Positions 5,964 through 6,801 of a stretch of DNA of 6,801 nt are shown piece after piece (position 1 is the stretch's first letter; each line of letters opens with the position of its first letter). Position numbers and translations under genes: made by a program. Under the pieces are notes generated by a model, which ran no database searches, was not told the origin of the DNA, and saw only the letters and a program-made list of their open reading frames with translations. Where the stretch lies: positions 1 to 6,801 of the forward strand of contig JAVBOP010000176.1 in the NCBI GenBank assembly GCA_031550405.1. The letters are read 5' to 3'. The DNA comes from JAVBOP01 sp031550405 (GTDB lineage: Bacteria > Bacteroidota > Ignavibacteria > Kapaibacteriales > UBA2268).

Positions 5964-6362
5964 TTAAAATCCTTTGTAAGATTTAATTACATTATATGCT
6001 TTCAATATTTCAGACGTTTTTTGGTGAGCAATTTTTCGCTCGTTTTCATTTTTTTCCGTCAACATGTCCGGATGAAATTCTTTGATTTTTGACTTAAATC
6101 TCGATTTTATTTCATCAACAGAGCTACTCTCGCTAACTTCAAATAATTCAAATGCTTGCTGCACTTCAACCGGCATTTTCCATTCTGTTTTATACTTATG
6201 CTGCGCTCCATTAAAATTAGATTTATAAGAAGAATCAAGCTCCTCAATAATCCTTTTTAACTCGTCATCATCGTTGAATTCATCAAAATTATTCGATATT
6301 TTATTCGCTCGAAAATTCACACTTGATTTAACAAGATTTTCTAAACGCTGAAAAATTCCCAT
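5964..6362 (-). CDS. Short J-domain (DnaJ-like) co-chaperone
   Basis: This encodes 132 residues. The C-terminal part (about 62-130) is a J domain: 'VQQAFELFEVSESSSVDEIKSRFKSKIKEFHPDM' carries the HPD motif at 97-99. The last helix, 'HQKTSEILKAYNVIKSY', follows it. The HPD loop stimulates Hsp70 (DnaK) ATPase in this family. There is no G/F-rich region, zinc-finger or DnaJ C-terminal domain, so it is a class III J protein that probably recruits DnaK to a specific site. The N-terminus, MGIFQRLENLVKSSVNF, resembles the amphipathic membrane-binding helix that opens PspA/Vipp1 proteins, and an acidic linker (about 24-45) follows. Membrane association is inferred. ATG at 6362 is preferred over TTG at 6491 because AAAAGG (6372-6367) lies 4 nt upstream and because the extra residues of the longer form look like translated intergenic DNA. 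It is the first gene of the cluster. Confidence 0.85.
   Translation of the reverse strand: MGIFQRLENLVKSSVNFRANKISNNFDEFNDDDELKRIIEELDSSYKSNFNGAQHKYKTEWKMPVEVQQAFELFEVSESSSVDEIKSRFKSKIKEFHPDMLTEKNENERKIAHQKTSEILKAYNVIKSYKGF
5970..5975 (-). promoter_or_regulatory. Ribosome binding site embedded in the J-protein gene end
   Basis: On the minus strand AAAGGA falls in the last Lys-Gly codons of the J-domain gene, 7 nt before the rhodanese ATG at 5962. The stop TAA and the next ATG are one base apart. Ribosomes finishing the first gene are well placed to start the second, which suggests translational coupling. Confidence 0.6.
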
Positions 6363-6496
6363 GTTGCCTTTTATCGCACTCAAAGATGTAAAAATACTAA
6401 ATTTTATTCTTATATTGAATCTAAATTGAATAAATTTGTATTGATTTGCTAAATTCTTTCGTCTTAAACTCAATAAATTTTCATCAAACAAAAATT
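6363..6496. promoter_or_regulatory. Divergent promoter region, J protein / radical SAM
   Basis: This 134-bp AT-rich gap separates two divergent starts and must hold promoters for both. On the plus strand TAAATTTG (6431-6438) matches the -7 consensus TAnnTTTG and would start transcription near 6445, but no good -33 element is found upstream at the usual spacing. On the minus strand the closest match is CATCTTTG (6387-6380), one base from consensus. The J-protein gene has a ribosome binding site (AAAAGG, 6372-6367); the radical SAM gene has none that I can see. Confidence 0.35.
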
Positions 6497-6801
6497 ATGG
6501 CAACATTTTTAAGAACCAATTACGTTTTTGGACCAATTTTTAGCCGCCGTCTTGGGCGCTCGCTTGGAGTAAATATTTTGCCTGCAAATCGTAAAATTTG
6601 TAATTATAATTGCGTGTATTGCGAGTGCGGTTGGAATGAGGCAGAAACGGGCAGCCAATTTCCTGCAAGAGAAATCATTCATGAGCAACTTCGCTCTAAG
6701 TTACAGAAAATGCAGGATAATAAAGAAGAATTTGACGTTATAACTTTTTCTGGAAACGGCGAACCTACATTGCATCCCAATTTTTCTGAAATCATTGATG
6801 A
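6497..6801 (+). CDS. Radical SAM protein, N-terminal part (3' partial)
   Basis: The gene starts at ATG 6497 and stays open to the right edge, giving 101 residues. Residues 11-28 read FGPIFSRRLGRSLGVNIL, followed by the CxxxCxxC cluster C35-NYN-C39-VY-C42 that binds the [4Fe-4S] cluster cleaving S-adenosylmethionine. A fourth cysteine, C44, follows in 'YCECGW'. 'FSGNGEPTLHP' (about 85-95) is the GGE-type SAM-binding strand and loop. This combination is characteristic of the COG0731-type radical SAM group and of its FCB-group branch with 'YCECG'. The substrate is not known to me; similarity to tRNA wyosine-type enzymes is only at superfamily level. The rest of the protein lies outside the window. 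Confidence 0.9.
   Translation, partial: MATFLRTNYVFGPIFSRRLGRSLGVNILPANRKICNYNCVYCECGWNEAETGSQFPAREIIHEQLRSKLQKMQDNKEEFDVITFSGNGEPTLHPNFSEIID

Noticed and set aside
5961..5970. Perfect palindrome ATTTTAAAAT at the J protein/rhodanese junction
   Set aside because: It is formed by the end of the Phe codon, the stop codon, one spacer base and the start of the ATG. It is best explained by the overlap of those signals and A/T bias, not by an operator.
6363..6491. TTG-initiated 43-residue extension of the J-domain protein
   Set aside because: The added residues come from AT-rich divergent intergenic DNA. ATG at 6362 has a ribosome binding site and begins a recognisable MGIF-type N-terminus.

Overview
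The window is a low-GC chromosomal stretch (roughly 35-40% GC by eye) with short intergenic gaps. It is rich in envelope and exported proteins: two lipoproteins, one secreted protein and two membrane-anchored proteins. Several traits suggest a member of the Bacteroidota/FCB superphylum, perhaps a Kapabacteria- or Ignavibacteria-like lineage. These are a GWxTD-like protein tail, an NTF2-like lipoprotein, an Ig-like/VWA/OmpA/SPOR lipoprotein, an exported TldD/PmbA-type protein, a radical SAM protein with the 'YCECGW' signature, a TAnnTTTG promoter box, and only partial use of Shine-Dalgarno sites. This placement is inferred from family recognition, not from a marker gene. I see no mobile element, CRISPR array, tRNA or rRNA.

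Layout. Positions 1-70 hold the C-terminal tail of a plus-strand gene. A 215-bp AT-rich gap separates it from a convergent minus-strand NTF2-like lipoprotein gene (286-864). A 176-bp divergent promoter region follows, containing a perfect 10-bp inverted repeat that lies about equally far from two candidate promoters. The plus-strand gene at 1041-2798 encodes an exported TldD/PmbA-family protein with no HExxxH zinc motif. After 71 bp comes a small two-TM protein with a PH-like cytoplasmic domain (2870-3346). This converges, with only 32 bp between stop codons, on a minus-strand cluster.

The minus-strand cluster runs, in transcription order, J-domain protein (6362-5964), membrane-anchored rhodanese (5962-5267), then a large Ig-like/VWA/OmpA/SPOR lipoprotein (5202-3379). 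The first two genes are one base apart, with the second gene's ribosome binding site inside the last codons of the first, so they are almost certainly co-translated. The third follows after 64 bp and may be in the same operon or have its own promoter. Divergent from the cluster, a radical SAM gene starts at 6497 and runs off the end of the window.

How the genes may work together. The minus-strand cluster combines a cytoplasmic co-chaperone whose N-terminus looks like a PspA-type amphipathic helix, an anchored sulfurtransferase-like domain predicted to face the periplasm, and a lipoprotein with two peptidoglycan-binding-type modules. A shared role in envelope maintenance or stress is a reasonable hypothesis, but the sequence does not demonstrate it. 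Most of the longest alternative starts are non-ATG (TTG or GTG). I moved five starts or kept them at ATG using signal peptides, ribosome binding sites and promoter position.
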